Positions 1 to 13,078 of a stretch of DNA of 64,000 nt are shown here, piece by piece (the stretch's first letter is position 1; each line of letters begins with the position of its first letter). This DNA comes from Panulirus ornatus (taxonomy: Eukaryota > Arthropoda > Malacostraca > Decapoda > Palinuridae). The DNA lies in the NCBI RefSeq assembly GCF_036320965.1, contig NC_092249.1, positions 11,295,447-11,359,446 of the forward strand, written 5' to 3'. Made by a program: the position numbers and the translations under genes. Below the pieces are notes generated by a model. It was not told where the DNA came from. It saw nothing but the letters and a program-made list of their open reading frames with translations, and made no database searches.

Positions 1-38
1 TATCCATTCTTTATTCAGTTTCTCCTGGTACTTCCTAA
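1..38 (-). mobile_element. RTE LINE fragment (linker between EN and RT)
   Basis: The reverse complement matches the segment around residues 293-305 of the 998-aa RTE ORF (the stretch containing KYQER), with a few substitutions. It runs into the gap, so its extent is unknown. Confidence 0.7.
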
Positions 39-138
39 NNNNNNNNNNNNNNNNNNNNNNNNNNNNNNNNNNNNNNNNNNNNNNNNNNNNNNNNNNNNNN
101 NNNNNNNNNNNNNNNNNNNNNNNNNNNNNNNNNNNNNN
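39..138. other. Assembly gap, exactly 100 N
   Basis: Exactly 100 undetermined bases, the usual placeholder for a scaffold gap of unknown size. The left flank is RTE coding sequence and the right flank is the long 3' tail of another RTE copy, so the missing sequence is probably also repeat. Confidence 0.97.
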
Positions 139-2432
139 TTGCTACCTTTATTCATTCCCGTTGCCACCCCGCCACACATGAAATGATACCCCCCTCCCCT
201 GCATGTGCACCAGGTAGTGCTAGGAAAAGACAACAAAGGCCACATTGGTTCACACTCAGTCTCTAGCTGTCATATATAATGCACCAAAAACATAGCTCCC
301 TTTCCACCTCCAGGCTACACAAAACTTTCCATGGTTTACCCCAGATGCTTCATATGTCCTGGTTCAATCCGATGACAGCACTTCAACCCAGTATACCACA
401 TCCTTCCAGTTCACTCTATTCCTTGCACGCCTTTCACCCTACTGCATGTTCAGGTCCCGATCACTCAAAATCTTTTTCACTCCATCCTTCCGCCTCCAAT
501 TTGGTTTCCCACTTCTCTTCGTTCCCTCCACCTCTGACACATATATCCTCTTTGTAAATCTTTCCTCACTCATTCTCTCCATGTGACCAAACCATTTCAA
601 AACACCCTCTTCTGCACTCTCAACCACACTCTTTTTATTACCACACATCCCTCTTACCCTTTCATTACTTACTTGATCAAACAACCTCATACCACAAATC
701 GTCCTCAAACATCTCATCTACCCTCCTCTGCACAACCCTATCTATAGCCCACGCCTTGCAACCAAATGACATCATTGGAACCAAAAATCCTTCAAACATA
801 CCCGTTTTTGCTTTCCAAGATCATGCTGTTGACTTCCACACACTTTTCAACGCTCCCAGAACTTTCGTCCCTTCCCCTACTTTGGCTTTCATGGTTCCAT
901 CTGATGCCAAACTCACTCCCAGATATCTTAAACACTTCACTTCCTCCAGTTTTTCTCCATTCAAAGTTACCTCCCAACTGACTTGTCCCTCAACCCTACT
1001 GTACCTAATAACCTTGCTCTTATTCGCATTTACTCTCAGCTTTCTTCTTTCACACACTCTACCAAACTCAGTCACCAGCTTCTGCAGTTTCTCACATGAA
1101 TCAGCCACCAGCGATGTATCATCAGCGAATAACACCTGACTTCCCAAGCCCTCTCATCCACAACAGACTGCATACTTACCCCTCTTTCCAAAACTCTTCC
1201 ATTCACCTCCCTAACAACCCCATCCATAAACAAATCAAACAACCATGGAGACATCACGCACCCCTGCCGCAAACCGACATTCACTCAGAACGAATCCCTT
1301 TCCCTTCTTCATACTCATACACATGCCTTACATCCTTGATAAAAACTTTTCACTCCTTTTAACAACTTGCCTCCCACACCATATACTCTTAATACTTTCC
1401 ACAGAGCATCTCTATCAACTCTATCATATGCTTTCTCCAGATCCATAAATACTAATCCATTTGTTTTTCTAAATATTTCTCTCATACATTCTTCAAAGCA
1501 AACACCTGATCCACACATCCTCTACCACTTCTGAAAACACAATTGTGTTCCCCAATCTGATGTTCTGTACATCCCTTCACCCTCTCAATCAATACCCTCC
1601 CATATAATTTCCCAGGAATACTCAACAAACTTATACCTCTGTAATTTGAGCACTCACCTTTATCCCCTTTGCCTTTGTACAATTGCACTTTAAATACATT
1701 CCACCAATCCTCAGGCACTTCACCATGAGCCATACATACATTGAATATCCTCACCAACCAATCAACAACACAGTCACCCCCTTTTTCAATAAATTCCACT
1801 GTAATACCATCCAAACCCGCCGCCTTCCCGGCTTTCATCTTCCACAAAGCTTTCACTACCTCTTCTCTGCTTACCAAATTATTCTCCCTGACCCTCTCAC
1901 TTCGTACACCACCTCAACCAAAACACCCTATATCTGCCACTCTATCATCAAACACATTCAACAAACTTTCAAAATACTCACTACATCTCCTTCTCACATC
2001 ACCACTACTTGTTACTACCTCCCCATTGGCCCCCTTCACCAATGTTCCCATTTGTTCTCTTGTCTTAAGCACTTTATTTACCTCCTTCCAAAACATCTTT
2101 TCATTCTTCCTAAAATTTCATGATACTCTCTCACCCCAGCCCTCTTTTTCACCTCTTGCACCTTTCTCTTGACCTCCTGCCTCTTTCTTTTATATATCTC
2201 ACAGTCATTTGCACTATTTCCCTGCAAAAATTGTCCAAATGCCTCTATCCTCTCTTTCACTAACAATCTTACTTCTTCATCCCACCACTCACTACCCTTT
2301 CTAATCTGCCCACCTCCCACACTTCTCATGCAACAAGCATCTTTTGTGCAAGCCATCAATGCTTCCCTAAATACATCCCATTCCTCCCCCACTCCCCTTT
2401 TGTTCTTTGTTCTCACCTTTTTCCATTCTGCG
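139..2432 (-). mobile_element. Old RTE LINE copy, long-tail type, 5'-truncated
   Basis: Minus-strand copy: long 3' tail at 139-372, then coding sequence from about residue 998 back to about residue 303. RT landmarks are readable: a DLEKAYDRVD block near 1440, the GLRQGC block near 1270 and a FADDTSL active-site block near 1130. Numerous frameshifts and stops break the frame into short pieces, so it is a pseudogene. Divergence from the young copies and the long tail mark it as an older subfamily. It ends abruptly at 2432 against a plus-strand copy. Confidence 0.85.
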
Positions 2433-3068
2433 CTCTAGTTCCAACAATGTTACATGGTTGCAAGGCGTGGACTATAGATACGGTTGTGCGAGGAAGGTGG
2501 ATGTGTTGGAAATGAGATGTTTGAGGACAATATGAGGTGTGAGGTGGTTTGATCGAGTAAGTAATGAAAGGGTAAGACAGATGTATGGTAATAAAAAGAG
2601 TGTGGTTGAGAGAGCAGAAGAGGGTGTATTGAAGTGGTTAGGTCACATGGAGAGAATGAGTGAGGAAAGATTGACAAAGAGGATATATGTGTCAGAGGTG
2701 GAGGGAACGAGAAGTGGGACACCAAATTGGAGGGGGAAGGATGGATTGAAAAAGATTATGAGCGATCGGGACCTGAACATGCAGGAGGGTGAAAGGTGTG
2801 CAAGGAATAGAGTGAATTAGAATGATGTGGTATACTTGGGTCGATGTGCTGTCAATGGATTGAACCAGGGCATGTGAAGCATCTGGGGTAAACCATGAAA
2901 AGTTTTGTGAGGCACAAATGTGGAAACGGAGCTGTGGTTTTGATGCATTACACATGATAGCTAGAACTGAGTGTGAACGAATGTGGCCTTTTTTGTCTTT
3001 TCCTAGCGCATGCGAGGCAAGGGAGGGTACCATTTCATGTAAGGCAGGGTGGCAACCGGAATGGATGA
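2433..3068 (+). mobile_element. RTE LINE 3' fragment, old long-tail type
   Basis: Starts at about residue 863 (VPTM block) and carries the C-terminus, readable in one frame from 2539 to 2818 (WFDRVSNERV, then WLGHMERM), followed by part of the long 3' tail. The tail stops near 3068, where it meets the tail of the next copy in opposite orientation. 5'-truncated and coding-defective. Confidence 0.85.
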
Positions 3069-5661
3069 GGGCCCAACCCACCCACATACACATGTATATG
3101 CATACATGCCCACATACGCACATATACATACCTATACATTTCAACGTATGTATACATATAAATACACAGACATATACTCATATATATACATGTACATATT
3201 CATACTTGCTGCCTTCATCCATTCCTGTCGCCACCCAGCCATACGTGAAATAGCACCCTCCTCCCCCAGCATGCGCAAGAGGTAGCGCTAGGAAATCACA
3301 AGAAAGGCCACATTCATTCACAATCAGTCTCTTGCTGTCATGTGTAGTGCACCGAAACCATAGCTCCCTTTCCACAGGCACTACGAAACTTTCTATGGTT
3401 TACCCCCAGTGCTTCACATGCCCTGGTTCATTCCACTGACAGCACGTCGACCCCGGTATACTACATCATTCCTATTCCCTCTATTCCTTGCACGCCTTTC
3501 ACCCTTCTGTATGTTCAGGTCCCGATCGTTCAAAATCTTTTTCACTCCATCCTTCCATCTCCAGTTTGGTCTCCCACTTCTCCTTGTTCCCTCTACCTTT
3601 AACAGATATATCCTCTTTGTCAGTCTTCCTCACTCATTTTCTCCATGTGGCTAAACCATTTCAATACACCCTATTCTTGCATCTCTCTCCAAAATTCTTG
3701 CATTCACCTCTCTAACAATACCATTTCTATACAAATTAATCAACCATGGAGACATCACGCAACCCTACCGCAAACCTACATTAACTGGGAACCAGTCACT
3801 TTCTTCTCTTCCTACTCGTGCACATGCCTTACATCCTCGATAAAAACTATTCATTGCTTCTAGCAATTTACCTCCCTCACCATATACTTTTAATACCTCC
3901 CACAATGCATCTTTATCAACTCTATCATATGCCTTCTCCAGATCCATAAATACTACATTCAAATCCATCTGTTTTTCCAAGTATTTCTCACATACATTCT
4001 TCAAAGCAAACACCTGATCCACACATCCTCTACCACTTCTGAAACCACACTGCTCTTCCCCAATCTGATGCTCTGTACACGCCTTCACCCTCTCAATCAA
4101 TACCCTCCCATATAATTTACCAGGAATACTCAACAAACTTATACCTCTGTAATTTGAGCACTCATCTTTATCCCCTTTGCCTTTGTACAATGGCACTATG
4201 CATGTATTCCCCCAATCCTCAAGCACTTGACCATGAGCCATACATACACTGAATATACTTACCAACCAGTCAACAACAAAGTCACCCCCTTTTTTAATAA
4301 ATTCCACTGCAATACCATCCAAACCTGCCGCCTTGCTGTCTTTCATCTTCCGCAAAGCTTTCACTACCTCTTCTATGTTTTCCAAAGCATTCCCCCTGAC
4401 CCTCTCACTTCGGACACCACCTCGACCAAAACACCCGATATCTGCCACTTTATCAACAAACACATTCAACATACCTCCAGCATACTCACTCCATCTCCTT
4501 CTCATTTCACCACTAAACTTGTTATTACCTCCCCATTAGACCCCTTCACCAATGTTCCCATTTGCTCTCTTGTCTTACGCACTTTATTTACCTCCTTCCA
4601 AAGCATCTTTTAATTTTGAATGAATTTAATGATACTCTCTGGCCCCAACTCTCATTTGCCCTCCTCTTCATCTCTTGCATCTTTCTCTTGACCTCTTGCC
4701 TCTTTCTTTTATGCATCTCCCAATCATTCGCACTACTTCCCTGCAAAAATCATCCAGACGCTTCTCTCTTCTCTTTCACTAACATTCTTACCTCTTCATC
4801 CCAGCAATCACTACCCTTTCTAACCTGCCCACCTTCCACCTTTCTCATGCCACATGCATCTTTTGCGCAAGCCATCACTGCTTCCCTAAATACATTCCAT
4901 TCCAACCCCACTTTTACGTCATTTGCTCTCACCTTTATCCATTCTGCACTCAGTCTCTCCTGGTACTTCCTCACACAAGTCTTCTTTCCAAGCTCACTTC
5001 CTCTCACCACTCTCTTCACCCCAACATTCTCTCTTCTTTTCTGAAAACCTCTACAAATCTTCACCTTTGCCTCCAGAAGATAATGATCCGACATCCCTCC
5101 AGTTGCCCCTCTCATCAAAGCAACATCCAAAAGTCTCTTTTTCATGCTCACTCAGCTGCTCCCAAAACATTTGCCTCTCATGATCTTTCTTCTCATGACC
5201 AGGTGCATAGGCACCAATAATCACCCATCTCTCTCCATTCACTTTCCGTTTAACCCATATCAAACTAGAGTTTACTTTCTTACAGTCTATCGCATACTCC
5301 CACAACTCCTGCTTCAGGAGTAATGCCACTCCTTCCTCTGCTCTTGTCCTCTCACCAACCCCTGACTTTACTCCCAAGACATTCCTGAACCACTCTTCAT
5401 CTTTACCCTTGAGCTTCATTTCACTCAGAGCCAAAACATCCAGGTTCCTTTCCTTAAGCATACTACCTATCTCTCCTTTTTTCTCATCTTGGTTACATCC
5501 ACATACATTTAGACACCCCAATCTGAGCCTCTGAGGAGGATGAGCACTGCCTGCATGACTCCTTCTTCTGTTTCCCCTTATAGAAGGTTAAAATACAAGG
5601 AGTAGGTTTCTAGCCCCCCACTCCCGTCCCCTTTAGTTGCCTTTTACGACAAGAGATCGGG
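3069..5661 (-). mobile_element. Old RTE LINE, nearly full span with two internal deletions
   Basis: Minus strand: long tail 3069-3420, RT, EN and 5' UTR ending near 5661. The RT core is open for 246 codons at 3765-4505 and the EN for 156 codons at 5051-5521. Two internal deletions are visible. Near 3670 the sequence jumps from the C-terminal WFGHMEKM-like block to about residue 720, and near 5145 it jumps within EN (about residues 143 to 240). The 5' UTR head is incomplete and joins a plus-strand SINE in a G-rich run. Not functional. Confidence 0.85.
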
Positions 5662-5815
5662 GGACTGGAAATCCTCTCCTCCCTTTTTTTTTTAATTTTC
5701 CAAAAGAAGGAACAGAGAAGGGGGCCATGTGAGGATATTTCCACTAAGGCTCAATGCTCTGTTCTTAATGCTACCTCCTTAAAGCAAAAAATGGGAAATA
5801 TGTATGAAAAAAAAG
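5660..5815 (+). mobile_element. RTE-derived SINE, 5'-incomplete and diverged
   Basis: Shows the family landmarks in order: CTGGAAATCCTC, a T-run, AATTTTCCAAAAGAAGGAACAG, a tail with a decayed GCTACCTC motif, then an A-rich end. The first 70 bases of the head are missing and replaced by the inverted LINE head to the left. Confidence 0.75.
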
Positions 5816-5817
5816 AA

Positions 5818-6275
5818 TCACTAAGGTAGGGGAGATAGAGTTCTACCTCCTTATTCCCAGCATGTTATAGATGTTGACTAAAGGGGTTTGGAGCCAGGTG
5901 TTGGAAACCCTCCCCTTCTTGTATTCAATCTTTAAAAGAGTAAACAGAAAAGGGAATCAAGCAGGGAGTGCTCATCCACTTAAATGGCTTAGATTGGTGT
6001 GTCTCAATGTGTGCAGATGTAAGCAAGATGAGAAGAAAAGAGAGATAGGTGGTACGTTTGCGGAGATAAACCTGGATGTTCTGGCTTTGAGTGAAATGAG
6101 GCTCAAGGGTAAAGGGGAAGAATGGTTTGGAAACATCTTATGGAGTAAAGTCAGGGGTTAGTGAGAGGACAAGACATAAGGAAGGAGTAGCACTACTCTG
6201 AAGCAGGAGTTGTGGAAGTGTGTGACAGAATGTAAGAAGGTGAAATCTTGGAAGATGTGGGTAAAACTGGAAGTG
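5818..6275 (+). mobile_element. Old RTE LINE 5' end (UTR and EN start)
   Basis: A decayed 5' head (TAGGGGAGATAGAG) is followed by the start of the endonuclease: a 96-codon open stretch at 5871-6161 includes NVCRCKQDEKK and ALSEMRLKGKGEEW. Similarity fades near 6275, where the CR1-like relic begins. It is a 3'-truncated relic, which is unusual for a LINE and implies later rearrangement. Confidence 0.75.
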
Positions 6276-6865
6276 GATTACATGAGTCTGCAAGAGAAAG
6301 ACAGACAACAGGAGGCCTGATTGGCCCATGACTGGGTTGTCTGAAAAAAAAAAAGATGTAAAAAAAAAAATTGACAAAAAATGTAATTCTGCTCAGTAGT
6401 TTTTTACACTGTCACTGACTCCCCACTGCTGCACATTAGCCTTCTATTGTCCCCATTACAATTTTCATTTATACATCTATTTCTGGCATTTTTCTCTGAG
6501 TACACATGAATTTATAAATCATTTGTCTAAACGACTTCTGAAGGTATTTATAGTTTTAGCATTCACTACGTCTGACGGTAACTTATTACATTGCTCAACA
6601 CACCTATGGAAAAGAAGCTTTTTCCCACATCCGTACGACATCTTTTAGCTTTGAGTTATATTTCATTTGTTCTGGTAACAGTATTTTCTTGTATTTCAAA
6701 AAGATGTTTGTGACTTACTTTATCGAACATATTCAGAATTTCGAACACCTGGATTAAATCAACGGGAAGTCTACATTTTTAATGGGAGAAGATATCCAAT
6801 TGTTTTAGCCTCTCTTTGTACGTCAGATTTCTAAGGGATGGGATCAATTCTGTTGTGCATCGTTG
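6276..6865 (-). mobile_element. CR1/jockey-like LINE relic, C-terminal part
   Basis: On the minus strand a decayed reading frame contains IPSLRNLTYKERL followed, with frameshifts, by LPVDLIQVFEILN, KAKRCRTDVGKSFF and NKLPSDVVNAKTINTF. These are recognisable C-terminal blocks of CR1/jockey-like reverse transcriptases and differ from the RTE ORF. It continues the relic at 15017-15388: the two pieces are consecutive and are separated by an RTE insertion with a matching target duplication. Confidence 0.75.
6856..6865. repeat. Left target-site duplication of nested RTE
   Basis: TGCATCGTTG directly borders the T-rich (reverse-complemented A-rich) 3' end of the minus-strand RTE. It matches TGCATCTTTG at 15017-15026 in 9 of 10 positions. 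Confidence 0.6.
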
Positions 6866-8826
6866 TTTTTTTTTTCTTTTTTTTTTTTGCTTTGTCGGTC
6901 TCCTGCGTTTGCGAGGTAGCGCAAGGAAACAGACGAAAGAAATGGCCCAACCCACCCCCCCCATACACAGGTATATACATACGTCCACACACGCAAATAT
7001 ACATACCTACACAGCTTTCCATGGTTTACCCCAGACGCTTCACATGCCCTGATTCAATCCACTGCCAGCACGTCCACCCCGGTATACCACATCGCTCCAA
7101 TTCACTCTATTCCTTGCCCTCCTTTCACCCTCCTGCATGTTCAGGGCCCAATCACACAAAATCTTTTTCACTCCATCTTTCCACCTCCAATTTGGTCTCC
7201 CTCTTCTCCTCGTTCCCTCCACCTCCGACACATATATCCTCTTGGTCAACCTTTCCTCACTCATTCTCTCCATGTGCCCAAACCATTTCAAAACACCCTC
7301 TTCTGCTCTCTCAACCACGCTCTTTTTATTTCCACACATCTCTCTTACCCTTACATTACTTACTCGATCAAACCACCTCACACCACACATTGTCCTCAAA
7401 CATCTCATTTCCAGCACATCCATCCTCCTGCGCACCACTCTATCCATAGCCCACGCCTCACAACCATAAAACATTGTTGGAACCACTATTCCTTCAAACA
7501 TACCCATTTTTGCTTTCCGAGATAATGTTCTCGACTTCCACACATTCTTCAAGGCTCACAGAATTTTTGCCCTCTCCCCCACCCTATGATCCACTTCCGC
7601 TTCCATGGTTCCATCCGCTGCCAGATCCACTCCCAGATATCTAAAACACTTTACTTCCTCCAGTTTTTCTCCATTCAAACTCACCTCCCAATTGACTTGA
7701 CCCTCAACCCTACTGTACCTAATAACCTTGCTCTTATTCACATTTACTCTTAACTTTCTTCTTTCACACACTTTACCAAACTCAGTCACCAGCTTCTGCA
7801 GTTTCTCACATGAATCAGCCACCAGCGCTGTATCATCAGCGAACAACAACTGACTCACTTCCCAAGTTCTCTCATCCCCAACAGACTTCATACTTGCCAC
7901 TCTTTCCAAAACTCTTGCATTCACCTCCCTAACAACCCCATCCATAAACAAATTAAACAACCATGGAGACATCACACACCCCTGCCACAAACCTACATTC
8001 ACTGAGAACCAATCACTTTCCTCTCTTCCTACACGTACACATGCCTTACATCCTCGATAAAAACTTTTCACTGCTTCTAACAACTTGCCTCCCACACCAT
8101 ATATTCTTAATACCTTCCACAGAGCATCTCTATCAACTCTATCATATGCCTTCTCCAGATCCATAAATGCTACATACAAATCCATTTGCTTTTCTAAGTA
8201 TTTCTCAAATACATTCTTCAAAGCAAACACCTGATCCACACATCCTCTACCACTTCTGAAACCACACTGCTCTTCCCCAATCTGATGCTCTGTACATGCC
8301 TTCACCCTCTCAATCAATACTCTCCCATATAATTTACCAGGAATACTCAACAAACTTATACCTCTGTAATTTGAGCACTCACTCTTATCCCCTTTGCCTT
8401 TGTACAATGGCACTATGCACGCATTCCGCCAATCCTCAGGCACCTCACCATGAGTCATACATACATTAAATAACCTTACCAACCAGTCAACAATACAGTC
8501 ACCCCCTTTTTTAATAAATTCCACTGCAATACCATCCAAACCTGCTGCCTTGCCGGCTTTCATCTTCCACAAAGCTTTTACTACCTCTTCTCTGTTTACC
8601 AAATCATTTTCCCTAACCCTCTCACTTTGCACACCACCTCGACCAAAACACCCTATATCTGCCACTCTATCATCAAACACATTCAACAACCCTTCAAAAT
8701 ACTCACTCCATCTCCTTCTCACATCACCACTACTTGTTATCACCTCCCCATTTGCGCCCTTCACTGAAGTTCCCATTTGCTCCCTTGTCTTACGCACTTT
8801 ATTTACCTCCTTCCAGAACATCTTTT
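6866..8826 (-). mobile_element. Nested RTE LINE, 3' part (residues ~416-998 and tail)
   Basis: Minus-strand young-type copy with short tail (6866-7038). The frame is open for 170 codons at 7040-7552 and again upstream from 7556. The break is a single nonsense codon at about 7553-7555, where CTG-TGA-GCC replaces the usual Gly codon. The RT catalytic DLEKAYDRVD and FADDTALV blocks are intact. It stops at about residue 416, and residues ~412 back to ~148 resume at 14190, so one insertion was later split by the 8827-14189 block. Confidence 0.88.
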
Positions 8827-9078
8827 TTTCTTTCTTTTCTTTTAAACTATCTGCCATTTCCCGCATTAGCGAGGTAGCGTTAAGAACAGAGGACTGGGCC
8901 TTAGTGGAATATCCTCACCTGGCCCCCCTCTGTTCCTTCTTTTGGAAAATTAAAGAAAAGAAAAAAAAAAAAAAACGAGAGGGGAGGATTTCCAGCCTCC
9001 CGCTCCCTCCCCCTTTAGTCGCCATCCACGACAAGCAGGGAACATGTGGGAAGCATTCTTCATCCCCCATCCCCAGGG

Positions 9079-9081
<3 letters not shown>
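8827..9081 (-). mobile_element. RTE-derived SINE, complete
   Basis: Read on the minus strand: palindromic head TATCCCTGGGGAT (inner half slightly diverged), hairpin GTCG-N7-CGAC, T-run, AATTTTCCAAAAG block, CAGTCCTCTGTTCTTAACG, the GCTACCTCGC-N4-GCGGGA tail motif, and an A/G-rich end. It lies at the point where the nested RTE is interrupted and is followed by (TA)n. Confidence 0.85.

Positions 9082-9132
<51 letters not shown>
9081..9132. repeat. (TA)n microsatellite
   Basis: Pure TA dinucleotide tract lying between the head of a minus-strand SINE and the broken end of a minus-strand RTE copy. Confidence 0.97.
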
Positions 9133-9136
<4 letters not shown>

Positions 9137-10115
9137 TTTCAAGGCTCCCAAAATTTTCGCCCCCTCCCCCACCCTATGATCCACTTCCGCTTCCATGGTT
9201 CCATCCGCTGACAGATCCACTCCCAGATATCTACAACACTTCACTTCCTCCAGTTTTTCACCATTCAAACTCACCTCCCAATTGACTTGACCCTCAACCC
9301 TGCTGTACCTAATAACCTTGCTCTTATTCACCTTGCTCCTACTTACATAAGTATACTTATGTATATCTCGCTTTTTAAACCAGGTATTCCCAATCATCAG
9401 TCCTTTTTCAGCACATAAATCTACAAGCTCTTCACCATTTCCATTTACAACACTGAACACCCCATGTATACCAATTATTCCCTCAACTGCCACATTACTC
9501 ACCTTTGCATTCAAATCACCCATCACTATGACCCGGTCTCGTGCATCAAAACCACTAACACACTCATTCAGCTGCTCCCAAAACACTTGCCTCTCTTGAT
9601 CTTTCTTCTCATGCCCAGGTGCATATGCACCAATAATCACCCACCTCTCTCGATCAACTTTCAGTTTTACCCATATTAATCGAGAATTTACTTTCTTACA
9701 CTCTATCACATACTCCCACAACTCCTGTTTCAGGAGTATTGCTACTCCTTCCCTTGCTCTTGTCCTCTCACTAACCCCTGACTTTACTCCCCAGACATTC
9801 CCAAACCACTCTTCCCCTTTACCCTTGAGCTTCGTTTCACTCAGAGCCAAAACATCCAGGTTCCTTTCCTCAAACATACTACCTATCTCTCCTTTTTTCA
9901 CATCTTGGTTACATCCACACACATTTAGGCACCCCACTCTGAGCCTTCGAGGAGGATGAGCACTCCCCGCGCGACTCCTTCTTCTGTTTCCCATTTTAGA
10001 AAGTTAATACAAGGAGGGGAGGATTTCCGGCCCCCCGCTCCCGTCCCCTCTAGTCGCTTTCTACGACACGCGAGGAATACGTGGGAAGTATTCTTTCACC
10101 CCTATCCCCAGGGAT
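9133..10115 (-). mobile_element. RTE LINE 5' part with complete head and EN, joined to an RT C-terminal piece
   Basis: From 10115 leftwards: full 5' head, ATG at 9994, and endonuclease to about residue 218 including ALSETKL and MGDLNAKV. At about 9345 the sequence jumps to RT residues ~776-840 before ending at (TA)n. The EN part is the exact complement in coverage to the plus-strand copy at 10599, which begins at residue ~219. The pair may therefore be one insertion with an inverted 5' half, separated by the extra sequence at 10116-10598. Confidence 0.8.
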
Positions 10116-10200
10116 AATATACATATATATATACATATACACATACACACACATACACATACATACGCACATATACACACACACACACATACATATATAT
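10116..10200. repeat. Compound CA/TA microsatellite
   Basis: ATACATATATATAC and CACA-rich repeats directly abut the LINE head. The first 25 bases are identical to those that abut the head of the intact LINE at 35690. Confidence 0.95.
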
Positions 10201-10572
<372 letters not shown>

Positions 10573-10598
10573 TTAAATTTGATCGCCGTTTCCTGCGT

Positions 10599-13078
10599 AG
10601 AGATGGCCAGAGAGCGTTATTGGATTACGTGTTAATTGACAGGCGTGCGAAAGAGAGACTTTTGGATGTTAATGTGCTGAGAGGTGCAACTGGAGGGATG
10701 TCTGATCATTATCTTGTGGAGGCTAAGGTGAAGATTTGTATGGGTTTTCAGAAAAGAAGAGTGAATGTTGGGGTGAAGAGGGTGGTGAGAGTAAGTGAGC
10801 TTGAGAAGGAGACCTGTGTGAGGAAGTACCAGGAGAGACTGAGTACAGAATGGAAAAAGGTGAGAACAATGGAAGTAAGGGGAGTGGGGGAGGAATGGGA
10901 TGTATTTACGGAATCAGTGATGGATTGCGCAAAAGATGCTTGTGGCATGAGAAGAGTGGGAGGTGGGTTGATTAGAAAGGGTAGTGAGTGGTGGGATGAA
11001 GAAGTAAGAGTATTAGTGAAAGAGAAGAGAGAGGCATTTGGACAATTTTTGCAGGGAAAAAATGCAATTGAGTGGGAGATGTATAAAAGAAAGAGACAGG
11101 AGGTCAAGAGAAAGGTGCAAGAGGTGAAAAAAAGGGCAAATGAGAGTTGGGGTGAGAGAGTATCATTAAATTTTAGGGAGAATAAAAAGATGTTCTGGAA
11201 GGAGGTAAATAAAGTGCGTAAGACAAGGGAGCAAATGGGAACTTCGGTGAAGGGCGCAAGTGGGGAGGTGATAACAAGTAGTGGTGATGTGAGAAGGAGA
11301 TGGAGTGAGTATTTTGAAGTTTGTTGAATGTGTTTGATGATAGAGTGGCAGATATAGGGTGTTTTGGTCGAGGTGGTGTGCAAAGTGAGAGGGTTAGGGA
11401 AAATGATTTGGTAAACAGAGAAGAGGTAGTGAAAGCTTTGCGGAAGATGAAAGCCGGCAAGGCAGCAGGTTTGGATGGTATTGCAGTGGAATTTATTAAA
11501 AAAGGGGGTGACTGTATTGTTGACTGGTTGGTAAGGTTATTTAATGTATGTATGACTCATGGTGAGGTGCCTGAGGATTGGCGGAATACGTGCATAGTGC
11601 CATTGTACACAGGCAAAGGGGATAAGAGTGAGTGCTCAAATTACAGAGGTATAAGTTTGTTGAGTATTCCTGGTAAATTATATGGGAGAGTATTGATTGA
11701 GAGGGTGAAGGCATGTACAGAGCATCAGATTGGGGAAGAGCAGTGTGGTTTCAGAAGTGGTAGAGGATGTGTGGATCAGGTGTTTACTTTGAAGAATGTA
11801 TGTGAGAAATACTTAGAAAAGCAAATGGATTTGTATGTAGCATTTATGGATCTGGAGAAGGCATACGATAGAGTTGATAGAGATGCTCTGTGGAAGGTAT
11901 TAAGAATATATGGTGTGAGAGGAAAGTTGTTAGAAGCAGTGAAAAGTTTTTATCGAGGATGTAAGGCATGTGTACGTGTAGGAAGAGAGGAAAGTGATTG
12001 GTTCTCAGTGAATGTAGGTTTGCGGCAGGGGTGTGTGATGTCTCCATGGTTGTTTAATTTGTTTATGGATGGGGTTGTTAGGGAGGTGAATGCAAGAGTT
12101 TTGGAAAGAGGGGCAAGTATGAAGTCTGTTGGGGATGAGAGAGCTTGGGAAGTGAGTCAGTTGTTGTTCGCTGATGATACAGCGCTGGTGGCTGATTCTT
12201 GTGAGAAACTGCAGAAGCTGGTGACTGAGTTTGGAAAAGTGTGTGGAAGAAGAAAGTTAAGAGTAAATGTGAATAAGAGCAAGGTTATTAGGTACAGTAG
12301 GGTTGAGGGTCAAGTCAATTGGGAGGTGAGTTTGAATGGAGAAAAACTGGAGGAAGTGAAGTGTTTTAGATATCTGGGAGTGGATCTGGCAGCGGATGGA
12401 ACCATGGAAGCGGAAGTGGATCATAGGGTGGGGGAGGGGGCGAAAATCCTGGGGGCCTTGAAGAATGTGTGGAAGTCGAGAACATTATCTCGGAAAGCAA
12501 AAATGGGTATGTTTGAAGGAATAGTGGTTCCAACAATGTTGTATGGTTGCGAGGCGTGGGCTATGGATAGAGTTGTGCGCAGGAGGATGGATGTGCTGGA
12601 AATGAGATGTTTGAGGACAATGTGTGGTGTGAGGTGGTTTGATCGAGTGAGTAACGTAAGGGTAAGAGAGATGTGTGGAAATAAAAAGAGCGTGGTTGAG
12701 AGAGCAGAAGAGGGTGTTTTGAAGTGGTTTGGGCACATGGAGAGAATGAGTGAGGAAAGATTGACCAAGAGGATATATGTGTCGGAGGTGGAGGGAACAA
12801 GGAGAAGAGGGAGACCAAATTGGAGGTGGAAAGATGGAGTGAAAAAGATTTTGTGTGATCGGGGCCTGAACATGCAGGAGGGTGAAAGGAGGGCAAGGAA
12901 TAGAGTGAATTGGAGCGGTGTGGTGTACTGGGGTTGACGTGCTGTCAGTGGATTGAAGCAGGGCATGTGAAGCGTCTGGGGTAAACCATGGAAAGCTGTG
13001 TAGGTATGTATATTTGCGTGTGTGGACGTATGTATATACATGTGTATGGGGGTGGGTTGGGCCATTTCTTTCGTCTGT
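10599..13078 (+). mobile_element. RTE LINE residues ~219-998 with short tail, one frameshift
   Basis: Long coding region in two frames, 10554-11327 and 11321-12937. The shift is a one-base deletion near 11318, where other copies have an extra G after TTTTGAAG. All RT blocks are present: GLDGIAVEFIKKGGD, MDLEKAYDRVD, GLRQGCVMSPWLF and FADDTALVADS, then the C-terminal WFGHMERM region. The short 3' UTR at 12938-13078 ends unusually: after CGTCTGTTT it passes straight through a T-run into the 3' half of a SINE. Confidence 0.9.

Noticed and set aside
1..2432. Reading the first gap flanks as one LINE
   Set aside because: The left flank is mid-ORF and the right flank is a 3' tail on the same strand; the gap size is unknown, so continuity cannot be claimed.
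6900..7070. tRNA-like A and B boxes (TAGCGCAAGGA and GGTTCAATCC on the antisense of the LINE tail)
   Set aside because: Spacing of about 130 bases is too large, no cloverleaf can be drawn, and the motifs lie inside the LINE 3' UTR/ORF end.
9081..9132. CRISPR-like or tandem-gene array from regular repeats
   Set aside because: Repeats are simple dinucleotides and dispersed retroelements of a eukaryotic genome; no spacers or cas genes.
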